From Entoloma clypeatum (lineage: Eukaryota; Basidiomycota; Agaricomycetes; Agaricales; Entolomataceae): a stretch of 64,000 nt of DNA. The notes under the pieces were generated by a model that did no database searches, was not told the origin of the DNA, and saw nothing but the letters and a program-made list of their open reading frames with translations. Position 1 is the stretch's first letter. Each line of letters opens with the position of its first letter. The DNA is taken from the NCBI GenBank assembly GCA_963565915.1, contig OY751486.1, forward strand, positions 992,001 to 1,056,000, in the 5' to 3' direction. Shown here piece after piece: positions 32,801 through 43,014 of the stretch. The position numbers and the translations under genes were made by a program.

Positions 32801-33221
32801 TGAAATCACCGAATATGGTGGTGGGGGAGACCTTTGAGTAAGAGTCCTTCAATGATGTCCAGGCGTCTTTTGAGGACTTGGCGTCCTTGATGTGCCTCCT
32901 GATTGCCTCAGAGACTTTGAGGCAGATGGAGCCTAGAGCCATGTCGTCGTCCCTAATCCAAATCTTCCTTTCCTTGTGGAAGGCAGGTTGGTCGACGGTA
33001 GTGGTGACCACCGGAGGTTGAGTTGCAGACGTTGAGGTGGCGGAGGCAGGGGTGGAGACCATGACTGTAAAGTCCGCGATGTCGGGGCGCTCAATGTCGC
33101 CGGATACGATGCGCCAGACTCCTTGATGGAGAAGGTATGACTTCATTTTCTTGGCCCAACTCTGGTAGTCGATGCCGTCGAAGACGGTGATGGAGTCGAG
33201 GGCGGAGTGAGAGGTAGACAT
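29863..33221 (-). pseudogene. Copia-D gag, protease, integrase (broken)
   Basis: The start is ATG 33221 (MSTSHSALDSIT), as in Copia-B. UBN2-type gag has DGIDYQSWAKKMKSYL. The linker is longer than in Copia-B, with a Pro/His-rich insert (APRHPAPCPLPPCQHAPCP). Protease is WILDSGASLHF, pre-integrase HKRLGHPNDQAL. TGA at 31197-31199 is shared with Copia-A, then the integrase frame runs with VDGGGEF and QNGRAEQ to TAA at 30537-30539. The linker follows to the truncation. It is the only view of the Copia-A type gag N-terminus, because Copia-A starts outside the window. Confidence 0.9.
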
Positions 33222-33566
33222 TTTTAATGAGTCTAAAAGGAGTTTTCCCAATCAGTGATGTTCTTGATTTTCAGAGAAAACAAATAAATGATTCCTCATA
33301 ACATATTCCCTTCAGGAATAGCGGTTGTGGGAAAAAACCTTTTTGTCAGAAGTGTATGAGGTACGATCAACGTTTCCACATGATGTGTACTAAGTCAATC
33401 CCCTTAGGGACGCTTCATGACAGGTACTTGTCGTAATGACGTTCCCAGGTTCACATGTGAAGAAGTATGACTCAGAACCTAGATCTTTCGATCGGTTCTT
33501 TGCCAACCAGGGTAGAGTGGGCAGGTACTTGCTGTTGCCAGCGTTCCCAAGTCCCTCTGCTATCCG

Positions 33567-33578
33567 GGGCCCATAACC
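33567..33578 (-). other. Copia-D primer-binding site (initiator tRNA-Met anticodon arm)
   Basis: Element strand ggttatgggccc directly after the 5' LTR, identical to Copia-B 5792-5803. Confidence 0.75.
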
Positions 33579-33890
33579 TGTTGAAGTTCCACCTGGGCGC
33601 TAGCCACAGACGTACTGAGCAACACAGCTACAGTATGGAAGTACTCTACTTAACCGTTCTAGCCACTTACATGGTTTGGGAGGGTGAGGCTTGGTGAGAG
33701 CGGTTGAGGCTGATAAGAGCGATGGAGCTGGTTAAGAGTCAAGAGACAACTTATTGATATTGACAGTTTCCTGGTCTTATATACCATACTACTGTTTGTA
33801 CCAACCAAATAAGTATGTAATCAAAGATGTGTAAAGGTCACGTGGTGTAATCTAATCTAATCTAATCTACATGATGGAAAAGTTTCAACA
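33579..33890 (-). repeat. Copia-D 5' LTR
   Basis: 312 bp, same length and private variants as the Copia-A 3' LTR. The element-strand 5' flank is ttgtc (33891-33895 reversed). Confidence 0.93.
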
Positions 33891-34159
33891 GACAAGTCCC
33901 TGTTATTGAGTTCACATAGCCACCCACCAAGCTATCATAGCTCCCCATAGCTCCCCGTAGCTCTTCATCTACGAGAGCTATGGGTGCTATTAAGACATCG
34001 GAACACTTAATTGTGTAACACCTAATGCAGTAGTGAACAAAAAAAAACATATATTGCATATTTCCTAGCTATACAAAGCAACTAGTAGTCTAATGAATTT
34101 ACAAGTACTGATCACAACCGACAAGCCTCTGCTGGCTCAGCACCGAAACTACCCCACCA
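33891..34159. other. Unassigned DNA, no gene seen
   Basis: Contains a short imperfect repeat of catagctcccc (about 33947-33985) and an A run. No coding signal. Confidence 0.5.
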
Positions 34160-34535
34160 CGGCCGTTGGGCGCGAGAGGCGGCCATGGGGCACGAGGAAT
34201 AGCAGTGTGGCATGAGGGACGGTTGTTGGGCACGTTGGGAGCGAGAGGTGGCAGTTGGGCGTCAGGGACAGGTGTTGTGGACCAGGGACAGGCGTTGTGC
34301 GTTAAGAACAGGCGTTGTGCACGAGAGGCGGCCATGGGGCACGAGGGATGGCAGTTGGGCATGTTGGAAGTGAGAGACAGCAGTTGGGCATCAGGGATGG
34401 GCATTGTGCGTTAAGGACAGGCATTGTGCACGAGAGGTGGCCATGAGGCACGAGGGACGGCTGTTGGGCATGTTGGGAGCGAGGGACGGTAGTTGGGCAT
34501 GAGGGACGGCCGTTGGGCACGAGAGACGCCGTAGA
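34160..34535. repeat. Degenerate minisatellite, ttgggca / cacgaggga motif
   Basis: About a dozen imperfect copies of units like gttgggcacgagaggcggcc, with a higher-order repeat of roughly 110-120 bp. Open frames over it are repeat artefacts. Related units occur reversed at 35168-35330 and weakly at 47150-47215. Confidence 0.75.
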
Positions 34536-35167
34536 TGTCGAGGGCAGCGAGGAGGGTTTGTAGGTGGTGGGCAGAGGGCAAAATCAGTGTCATTACCTAA
34601 GAAAATTTTTGCTTTGGTGAAATCCGGCTGAGTTTGAAATGACTTCATTGTTGGATCAGTTGTGAAGAGCGAAGATTATGGCAAATCACCTTGGGAATCC
34701 AGTGAGCATTTTACATCATTAGCAGATTCAACATATTTTGCATTCAGAGAAAGTATAAAAAAACTCCTCCAAAAAATAATGATCTATTAGTAGGTATGGA
34801 GTTCCGAGCATGTGCTATCTGATGCTATGCACAGATATTGTGATCTACTGAGTGATGGTGACAGCTACGGTAGCTACAGACCCTGGCAGCGGTGCATATT
34901 GCTCTAGACTTTTTCTGATGTACCATAGCAGTGCAGTAGCATTGTAGGAGCTGTAGTACGATATAGTGATGTAGTATGTGGTAGCACCATAGAAGTGTAC
35001 TGATGCAGTATGTTGTAGCATCATGAGGCAAACATTCATTATTTTTGCAAAGTGACCATTTCATGTTTTCGTCTAAGTCTGTTCAAACTCTGCTCGATTA
35101 CATCCAGCCACGTTGCTGGCTGTGATTTTCATCTTTTCCTTCCTTTACCACCATCTCCTCCCACTTT
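34536..35167. other. Unassigned DNA, no gene seen
   Basis: AT-rich, with several tagtac/gtagca short motifs around 34910-35030. No ORF with recognisable content. Confidence 0.5.
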
Positions 35168-35330
35168 GACCCTGTTGTGCCCAACGACCACCCTCTCACC
35201 CAAGAGCTGCCCCTCTGTGCCCAATGACCACCCTCACCCCCATGCCCAACAGCCATCCTGTATGCCCAACAACTGCCCTCCGTGCCCAACAACTGCTCCC
35301 ATGCCCAACAACTGCCCCTTGGAACAATAC
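35168..35330. repeat. Minisatellite, inverted relatives of the 34160-34535 units
   Basis: Repeated gcccaacaactgccc / gcccaatgaccaccc units on the plus strand, the complement of the ttgggca motif upstream. Confidence 0.65.
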
Positions 35331-36010
35331 ATGGGTGCAGCCCTAGCACGATGCGAGAACGGCGTCAGACGCGCAAACGGCGGGAAGGATCACATGAGGA
35401 ATGACACGCCAACAGCAACAAAGGAGCCGTGGGAGGCGCATGACACCAGAATGGTGAGAGGCATGAAGTGAGGGACTGTGAGGGACGACTCATGGCTGTA
35501 GCCTGAGCCCGACACGAGAACGGCAGAAGTAGTAACTTTCCTCAAGTGCCCTTATGTGTCTTAGCATACATATTATGTGCCAAATTCACATGTTTTTTGC
35601 TTCATATGGTGTGATTGAGTTTTAAGCCTCTATCTACAACACTACACCTCACTAACATTGTCTACTATACTAATGTTGCAAAGTATACTGTTACTCTATG
35701 TTGCACTATACAATAGACCCTGTCACTACAGAGCACTATACAATGTACCCTGTCACTACAGAGCACTACACATTTTAAATACCCTCACTACACCACTACG
35801 AGTCACTACAGCATTATGTAGCACTACATAGTGTTACATAGCAGGGTCGCAGTTTGCTGATGCACTGACAATGAACAGAAGAACAGTGCCAACAAGTCCC
35901 TTGGGGCCTGTGTGCTCTTACATGCTGCTTCGTCATCTTGGCTCTGTCTGGATGATCTCTTTTACTTCTTAAGGGGCTGCCTTGCTTTGTATCAGAGACT
36001 ACACTGATCC
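35331..36010. other. Unassigned DNA with a 30-bp direct repeat
   Basis: Two copies of a 30-bp unit cactatacaat..accctgt with cactacagag lie at about 35705-35766, followed by more cactac motifs to 35830. No gene seen. Confidence 0.5.
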
Positions 36011-36140
36011 CTTGCACCTCTTTATTGCTGACATAATCAAATTTGACTCAGAATACTTATATACTTCAATACAAACTATTTCCCAGTTTCTAATAGACCT
36101 TACAGTTCAGTAATCCCGCACACCCCCTAATCACACTTGG
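36011..36140 (-). repeat. Single inverted fragment of the 304-bp satellite
   Basis: Its reverse complement matches the satellite unit from gtgtgattagggggtgtgcg to gaggtgca, with a deletion of about 10 bp after caaatttga. The Gypsy-B 5' LTR begins at its edge, so Gypsy-B inserted in or next to it. Confidence 0.88.
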
Positions 36141-36423
36141 TGTTATGATCGTACTTTCACTTTTCACCATATCATATCCTATCTAATCTACATCTTATCG
36201 CATCTTATCTTCATCATATTATATCTCATCATATCTATAGCTGCGCGACACATGTACGCCACATGTATTACAGTATATAAGTAGCTCACTTTCTCTTGTA
36301 TTCATTAGCTTGTTCTCTTGAGATTCCCGCTGGGTCTCTTGGCAATACAGCCTCTTTCACATCATTCTACTCAGTTCAACCATTTGGGATCACAACGTCT
36401 TTTGACTTAGCATCGCCTCAACA
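36141..36423 (+). repeat. Gypsy-B 5' LTR
   Basis: 283 bp, tgttatgatcg...gcctcaaca. TATATAAG at 36274-36281, predicted transcript start at agcttgttct (36307-36316). It has several tatct/cttatc motifs, related to the GATA cluster of the Gypsy-A LTR. Confidence 0.92.
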
Positions 36424-36427
36424 GAAA

Positions 36428-36435
36428 AACAAGCT
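36428..36435 (+). other. Gypsy-B self-complementary primer-binding site
   Basis: aacaagct just after the LTR pairs with agcttgtt at 36307-36314. The match is 8 nt here against 10 nt in the young Gypsy-A, consistent with decay. Confidence 0.55.
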
Positions 36436-37001
36436 CTCTCTACTCACCCGCCCAAACACACACTTCCCACTCTATCATCACTATTCCCGCTGTTTCGCAC
36501 TTTTGTGTTAAAAGTCGCACTTCATTATTACATGTGAACCCTAGCATTAAGGGGGACCTCCCGGATTTTAGGGATAAGAAGAGAAACGCTCAGTGCACCC
36601 ACTATATCTAGTGTTGCCGTTCGAGACACAAAGGGAAACATTGAGCCCATCCCATGTTGAGGTGACCAAAGGCAGACACAACTGACCTTTGGGAAAGCTG
36701 CTGGTGCATGTGACAGTTTGGAAGAGAAGACCGTACATGTCTAGATGGCAACAGGTGTTCTGACCTCCGACTCCCCCAACCTCTCAACCAGTCCAGCACG
36801 CGTAGGGGTTTTGACCATGTGGATTTCATTTTTCCTAGATCTTCCTTTGCTTGGGTAAATCAGCTACCTGGGTAAACAGATTGTTCTTTGGGTTTTCATT
36901 TTTTAGATTTTTTTGCCTAAGCATCAGAACAGGGTCGTGCGCCCGACGCAAGGAACTATTATTCTAACAACTTCAAATCCTCCCCCACACAACCTCTCAT
37001 A
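36436..37001 (+). other. Gypsy-B leader (5' UTR)
   Basis: About 570 nt without a sense gene. It is clearly related to the Gypsy-A leader (42461-43002, opposite strand), for example around ttaagggggacctcccgga. Both leaders carry an antisense 73-codon frame (36608-36829 here). Confidence 0.6.
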
Positions 37002-37155
37002 ATGGCAGAAGGAACTAACACCCAGTTTGAGAAAGAATTCCAACAACAACATGCGCCAACTCCCTTACCTCTGTTTGATCATGTTCCCCCCACCACAACA
37101 TAACAACCGCGGAAGGAAGTTAGAAGTCGCCACGGACCCCGGAAAATACAATGGG
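37002..37155 (+). pseudogene. Gypsy-B gag N-terminus (broken)
   Basis: Begins MAEGTNTQFEKEF, hits TAA near 37101, and is shifted before GRKLEVATDPGKYNG, which matches GRRLEIAADPGKYNG of Gypsy-A gag. Gypsy-A is inserted within the codons after GKYNG. Confidence 0.85.
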
Positions 37156-37443
37156 TGTTGAGGCGACGCTAAGTCAAACGACGTCGCGAGCCCAAACTTA
37201 AGAACGAAGTGGAAAATGTGAAATGAACTGAATTGCCCAGAGACCCAGCGGGAATCTCAAGAGAACAAGCTATCGAATACAAGTGAAAGTACTCTACTTA
37301 TATATGTAAATTCCATGAGGCTGCGTTGTGGCAGCGTCATGCTGCGCGATAATGATAAGATGTCCTCATGTACGATATGATGTAGATAAGATAAGATCGA
37401 GATAAGATAAGATAAAGTGAAAAGTGAAAGTACGATCATAACA
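37156..37443 (-). repeat. Gypsy-A 3' LTR
   Basis: 288 bp, tgttgaggcg...atcataaca on the plus strand. It carries a GATAAG cluster at 37350-37416. Confidence 0.95.
37350..37416. promoter_or_regulatory. Cluster of GATA-factor motifs in Gypsy-A LTR
   Basis: GATAAG occurs about five times, with GATAAT and GATAAA variants, within 70 bp. It lies upstream of the TATA box in the transcript direction and is repeated in the 5' LTR at about 43209-43275. GATAAG is the known binding core of fungal GATA factors; regulation by them is inferred. Confidence 0.5.
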
Positions 37444-37458
37444 TTACCCCCTTTCTAG
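37444..37458 (-). other. Gypsy-A polypurine tract
   Basis: Element strand ctagaaagggggtaa next to the 3' LTR. It overlaps the pol stop codon TAG. The 12-mer tagaaagggggt recurs inside pol at 39100-39111. Confidence 0.8.
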
Positions 37459-40400
37459 ATCTCGACTTCCAGGCGAGATATGATGTCATCCGGGGTGTTC
37501 GTGAAATTTTCATATGGTTTAAATTCCAATCCTTCAAAGATGTTTGCGCGTAAGCGCCGGGGTGCATTCGGGTTTAATTTAAAGAAGTCCTCCACCGCTT
37601 CCTTGGCATGTTCTAGGTGATCCTCGGGTTCCCACGTGTTGTGGTCCTGAGTCAGACCCTCCCATTGCACTAAATATTCCAGCTTTCCTCTCTTCAACCT
37701 TGAGTCAATAACTTTTGCGACATCGTACTCCTCTTCGCCATTGATAACTATCGGGTTTGGTGCCTGCACCCTTTGTGATATAAATAGTGGTTCCTTAAAT
37801 AATCGGACTCGTGATACATTGATGACCGGGTGGATTTTCCAGGTTTTCGGTAATTTAAGTTCTACGGCGTGTGACGAAATGATTTTGGTTATGGTATAGG
37901 GTCCAATCCATCGTTCGGCAAGTTTCTTTAAGGGTCGGTTCAACTTCAGGTCTTTAGTCGATAACCAAACTTTGTCGCCAATTTTGTAAACTGGTGCATC
38001 ACCCCGTTTCAGGTTCGCATACCGTTCCATCTCTTCTCGTGCTTTTACTAGCGCCGCTTCCGCCTCCTCATGAATCTTCTTCATTCGCTCTGCGAATTCT
38101 TTTGCCGGTTCTGACTTTTCTGCCCTCCGAGGTTCTACGCCCATCCTAGGGTTAAACCCATAATTTACATAGAACGGCGAAAACTGAGTTGCCGTGTGAA
38201 TTTTATTATTATAGGCGAACTCCGCGGTTGCCATCCATTCGGGCCATTCTGTTTGCCGATGGGAAATAAATGATCTTAGATATTGTTCCAACTCCTGGTT
38301 GATGCGTTCTGTCTGTCCGTCTGTTTGCGGATGATACGCCGTTGATAATTTAGTTGTGATCCCCAATATTTTATTTAGTTCCTTCATAAACATTGCCGCA
38401 AATTGTGGTCCTCGGTCTGACGTTAATGATTCTGGCAATCCATGAAGTTTCCAGACTTCGTCCCGATATAGTTTAGCTAATCCTTCTGCTGAGACTTCAT
38501 CGCGTGTTTTGATAAAGTGTGATTGCTTTGTTGATCTGCAAGCCACAACTAATACTGCGTTGTACCCCTGAGCTTCTGGGAGTCCTACGATAAAATCTGC
38601 TGTAACATGTTTCCATGGTCCTGCATGTTCCGTGTTTGCTTTTAATTTACCAGCTAGCGGTTGAGGCACGTTTTTTGATCGTTGACATCTGTCGCAGCCC
38701 TCGACGTATGCTTTGACCATGTTTGTAATACTAGGCCACCAATAATTACGTGTAACCAATTCCAGGGTCTTCCACTGCCCTGGGTGTCCTGCAACTGGGT
38801 TGTCGTGGTGTAATTTAATTATTTCCTCCCTGAGTTCCTGACTTTTCGGAACATAAACCTTTCCTCTATGTAACCAGAGTCCCTGCTCTTCATGCCACTC
38901 ATCTGCGCGCAATGTTTTGGTATTTGTTTTTTTTAACTCTTCCACTGCTTTCAACACTTGTTCGTCAAACTCCTTAGCATCCCTGATGCGTTTTAATAGT
39001 TTACTTTCTTCTCCATCAATAAGTATGTGACCTCGATCCATTGCTCGCAAGTGGAAGTATTCCGGTTTTAATAATGTTACATCTTCGTTGTCATTTTCCA
39101 CCCCCTTTCTATGATCGACCCTTCTCGAAAGAGCATCCGCCTTTCCCATTGAGGTGCCAGCTTTGTGTATTAATTTAAAGTTGAAGCGTGTTAGATACAA
39201 CGCCCATCGTGCTTGTCTGCGATTAAGCTTTCGTCCCTGCATGAAGTACTCGAGGTTTTTATGATCGGTCCAGATCTCGACCTCATGTTTGGCTCCTTCA
39301 AGGTGGTGTCTCCATGCTTCCAGCGCTCGAATTATGCCCAGCATTTCTTTATCGTGTACGTCGTAATTTCGTTCCACATCATTTAATCCTTTAGATAGAA
39401 AGGCACATGGCCTCCATTTCTCATCCTCGCATTCCATAGATAGAATTGCTCCTGTAGCAAAGTCCGATGCGTCTGATTCTACTCTCAACTTCCGATCCGG
39501 ATCGGGAGATACTAATATAGGTGCTTCCGTAAATAATTTCTTTAGCATATCAAACGCTTCCTCCTGTTCCTCTTTCCAATTCCAGATTGTTTCTTTCCTT
39601 GTTAATTTATGTAATGGCCCTGCCACTTTAGAGAAGTCCTTGACAAATCTTCGATAGAAATTGGCCAATCCTAGAAACGACTGGACTTCTTTGACTTTTG
39701 TTGGTTTCGGCCATTGTTTGATGGCGTCTACTTTTGAAGGATCCATTCGAATTCCGTCTTTCCCAATAATTAACCCTAAGAACTCTATTTCGTCTCGGTC
39801 AAAGAAACATTTTCCTGGTTTTAAGAATAAGTCGTTTTCTCGTAATCTTTTTAGAATTTCCTCCACGATTTCACTGTGTCCTTTTTCTCCTTCAGTTGCT
39901 ACCAATATATCATCGATATAGATAACTACGTCTCCTTGATCAATCAAGTCTCTAAATATGTCATTCATCATAGTTTGAAACGTGCTTGGGGAATTATTTA
40001 ATCCGAAGAACATAACTGTTGGTTCGAAAGCTCCATCTGGGGTTGTGAATGCCGCTTTCCACTCGTCTCCTTCTTTGATGCGTACATTGTTATACCCCCA
40101 TCTGAGGTCCATTTTGGTGAACCTTTTCTTTCCCTTTAATTTATCGATCAATTCCGGAATCAACGGGAGTGGATAATTATTGCGAACGGTCCAGCTGTTA
40201 ATGTGTCGGTAATCCTGTACCATTCGTTTCTTTCCGTCTTTTTTGGGTATAAAGAATACTGGCGAAGTTTGTGGTGACTTGGTAGGTCGAATATATCCTT
40301 TGCGTAATTGATCGTTTACAAATTCGGATACTTCTTTCCTTTCATCCGGTGACAGGGGATAGACTTTGGCCTTCTTTGGTACGAAATCCGGTTTTAAGTC

Positions 40401-41374
40401 TATAGCGTGGTCCCATGGTTTCCTGACTGGTAATCTCTCCGATGCTTTCTTTTCAAAGACTGATAGATATTTGTGATATTTCCGGGGGACAACCTGTTCT
40501 GCCGGTACTTCATCTGAGGGTTCTCCTTTAGCTGCCCTGAGCATGTGGATTACTTCCTCCTCCATTTCTTCCTCTCTTCCTTCTCCTACTTCTTCCATTC
40601 TTCCGCCCCATCTGGTTCTTGCAGTTTTATTTAAATAACGTGTTCGACGCATGCCACATTCTTCTGGACATCTTGATAGTTTAATTTCCGCTTTTTCCCA
40701 ATCGATTTCTGGATTATGGCGTTTCAGCCAGGTATGTCCAACAATAATTTTAGCTTTCCCTAGGTTGCACGCCTCAAACACGGCTATCTCCACATGTCCT
40801 TTATACCGCATAGCCATGACTGCTTCATGCGTGATCGAACCTCCTTGGTTAAGCGTGCCATCAACGTTGTAGACCCGAATGGGGAAAGGTAGTTCCCTTA
40901 ATTTAATGTTGTTCCTTTTGGCGAAGTCCAGATCTATGAACATCCCTGTCGCCCCTGAGTCTAATAATGCTTCAACATCAAATGTGCGTTTGTCCTGCAA
41001 CGTTTCCAGCGTGATTTTCATCATAAGCTCCTTTTCTAAAGAAGCGGATCGAATAAAAGATGGTTCCCCCATAGAGTCCGTTTGCCTAGTTAAATTATCT
41101 AATTCTTTGCAACAGGGAATTAAGCATTCATCCGTAGGGGACGAACCAAGCCTCGTTTCTGAGGGCTCCCCAATGATATAGTTTACAAGTGTATCTAAGT
41201 CCGATTCATCTTTTTTTGGTTTTTCTTTCCTACTAGGTTTATCTAATAGTATTTTATTGTACGTAACTGCAGCATCCGTAAGTTTCTGAAACCAAGATTT
41301 TACAATGTCCTTATGTACGTAAGAGTCTATAGGCAAACATTCATATCGATTTGTCAGAGCCAGCGGGGGATTTA
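37455..41374 (-). CDS. Gypsy-A pol: protease, RT, RNase H, integrase, chromodomain
   Basis: About 1300 residues, in the -1 frame relative to gag and overlapping its stop. No start codon is needed if it is made by frameshift; the upstream limit given is the gag stop. Protease ALLDSGATGMFIDLDF (about residue 125). Reverse transcriptase PKKDGKKRMVQDYRHIN and catalytic VVIYIDDILVA. RNase H VESDASDFATGAIL. Integrase zinc region HHDNPVAGHPGQWKT and CDRCQRSK, core TADFIVGLP, TSDRGPQF, TDGQTERINQ. GPY/F ERWIGPYTITK. Chromodomain LEYLVQWEGLTQDHNTWEP. All catalytic residues that I can see are present. It ends EVEI then TAG inside the polypurine tract. I see no clear slippery heptamer at the gag stop. 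Confidence 0.93.
39100..39111 (-). other. Gypsy-A internal copy of polypurine tract (candidate central PPT)
   Basis: tagaaagggggt on the element strand, identical over 12 nt to the 3' PPT. It lies just after RNase H (DHRKGVEN codons). It is retained in decayed Gypsy-B at 50577-50588. Confidence 0.55.
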
Positions 41375-42460
41375 CTGGTTGACGTTCACAAAACCCTGCT
41401 GCCCAGCAGCTTGTCCATTGTTCTGACCATTGGGATTCGGCGCAGGCGCGCCCATCACACCCCTTGGTCCATTTGCAGCTTGTCGTGCTTGACGCCTTGC
41501 CGTGATTTGTCGTAAGATTTCTTCTTCCTCATGTTCGTCGATTTGTTCAATTACAGCCGCTCGCACCTTGCGTTGTGGCTGTCTGCATTCCCGGGCGAAA
41601 TGCCCCTGTCCTCCGCAATTGTAACAATTACCAGGCGCTCGGCGCTGGTTTCTATCAACCTCCATAGCATTGGGATCTCGGCGTCCCTGACCTTGCTGTC
41701 CGTTTTGCTGCGGGGCTCGGTACCCCCCGTTCTGTTGTTGTCCAAATGGACGCTGCTGATTCTGTTGGTTTGCGGGCCGATTGCCCCAACCGGTTCTCTG
41801 CTGTCCAAAATTGTTGCCGGTCCTCATGCCCGGTCTTGCCGCGTAAGTTTCCTCTGCTCTTCCGATTGCTAAAATTTCCTCACTCGTGTCTTGCACGGTG
41901 GTCTGTCGTCTTCCCTGCTGAAACATTTGTTGTATGATCGAATCCTTGGTGTTCCTTTCTAGCAGAGATATCCCGTGCATTTCCTCAATTTGGCCTTTGA
42001 TGACCAACGTTCCAAATTGTGTAATAAAATCGTCCACCCGCATGTTTCCTTGTTTAAAGGTTTCGATTTTGGCACGTGCCCATTCTATTTCTGTTGCTGA
42101 TTGGAATCTTGATGTCACCTCTCTCATTAATTGCTGGAACGTGGGCCATTGTTCTGATTCCATGCACTGCCTCAAGCGTGTTTCCCCATAGGTGCCGGCT
42201 GTAGCGCCCTCCAGGCGAGACCATACTGCAATGCAAATTTCTTCTTGTCCTTGGAACAGGTCCCGATTGACCCTGATCCATGCCAGCATCTTTGTCCACC
42301 ATACTCCGAACGTTGCCTTGGCCCCATTGTACTTGCCGGGGTCTGCGGCGATTTCTAGTCGTCTTCCATTGGGACGCGGGGCGGCGGGATTATGAGCGGG
42401 AGGAGGGAGAGGGGGATTGGGAAGGTGATTGTCGAACTCGTCGTCGTTGTGGTCGGCCAT
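41372..42460 (-). CDS. Gypsy-A gag with zinc knuckle
   Basis: 362 residues, ATG at 42460 (MADHNDDEFDNHLPNP). It has an acidic and proline-rich N-terminus, a capsid-like domain with DPGKYNGAKATFGVWWTKML and EQWPTFQQLMREVTSRF, then a Gln/Gly/Arg-rich stretch (residues about 215-265). One CCHC knuckle CYNCGGQGHFARECRQ lies near residue 282. A helix with DEHEEEEILRQITARR and a Gln/Asn-rich tail follow. It is the intact counterpart of the broken Gypsy-B gag at 37002-37155 and 43303-44183. Confidence 0.92.
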   Translation of the reverse strand: MADHNDDEFDNHLPNPPLPPPAHNPAAPRPNGRRLEIAADPGKYNGAKATFGVWWTKMLAWIRVNRDLFQGQEEICIAVWSRLEGATAGTYGETRLRQCMESEQWPTFQQLMREVTSRFQSATEIEWARAKIETFKQGNMRVDDFITQFGTLVIKGQIEEMHGISLLERNTKDSIIQQMFQQGRRQTTVQDTSEEILAIGRAEETYAARPGMRTGNNFGQQRTGWGNRPANQQNQQRPFGQQQNGGYRAPQQNGQQGQGRRDPNAMEVDRNQRRAPGNCYNCGGQGHFARECRQPQRKVRAAVIEQIDEHEEEEILRQITARRQARQAANGPRGVMGAPAPNPNGQNNGQAAGQQGFVNVNQ

Positions 42461-43002
42461 GTTGTGTGAACAATAGTGCTTTGTAGCGGGCGCGCGACCC
42501 TGTTCTGCTACTTAAGCGAAAAAGAAAACCTAAAAAAAGAAAACCCAAAGAACGATCTGTTTACCCAGGCAGCCGAAATGCCCAAATAAAGGAAGATCTG
42601 GAAAAAATGAAAACCACGCGGTCAACACCCCTACGCGCGCTGGTTCTGTCGAATCCGGGAAAAGATCGGGGGTTGGAACACCTTTTGAGAACTAGACGTG
42701 CGCGACCTTCTTTTCCAAGTCGCCACACGCGCCAGCAGCTTTCCCGAAGGTCAGTTGCGTCGGCCTTTGGTCACCTCGACACGGGACGGGCTCAACGTTT
42801 CCCTGTGTGTCTCGAATGGCAACGCTAGTTATAGTGGGTGCACCAAGCGTTTCTCTTCTTATCCCTGAAGTCCGGGAGGTCCCCCTTAACGCTAGGGTCC
42901 GCGTGTAATGGCGAGGTGTGACTTTTAACGCAAAAGCACGAAACGGCGGGGATAGTGATGGTGATGTGGGAAGTGTGTGTTTGGGCGGGCGATGATGATA
43001 AG
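42461..43002 (-). other. Gypsy-A leader (5' UTR)
   Basis: About 540 nt between the primer-binding site and gag ATG, without a sense gene. An antisense 73-codon frame (42607-42828, plus strand) is shared with the Gypsy-B leader. Confidence 0.6.
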
Positions 43003-43012
43003 AGCTTGTTCT
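43003..43012 (-). other. Gypsy-A self-complementary primer-binding site
   Basis: Plus-strand agcttgttct, 2 nt from the 5' LTR, is the reverse complement of agaacaagct at 43121-43130. The latter lies 32 nt downstream of TATATAAG (43155-43162) in the transcript direction. Confidence 0.68.
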
Positions 43013-43014
43013 TC

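Larger units (their letters stand above)
29863..33890 (-). mobile_element. Copia-D: 3'-truncated copia element, sister of Copia-A
   Basis: The 5' LTR (33579-33890), PBS, gag, protease, integrase and the first codons of reverse transcriptase are present. The element is cut at 29863 in the codons for ELVP and abuts the POL1 fragment, with no 3' LTR and no 3' TSD. Its overlap with Copia-A (bases 1-2291) is about 98-99% by eye and includes the same TGA and TAA stops. Confidence 0.93.

Noticed and set aside
34099..34648. Proline/cysteine-rich peptides with repeated PNCHPSCP-like motifs
   Set aside because: They are translations of the minisatellite in several frames, with no start context or conservation.
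41372..41420. Slippery heptamer at the Gypsy-A gag stop
   Set aside because: Pol is in the -1 frame, but no X-XXY-YYZ heptamer was found near the stop; ggttttg does not fit.
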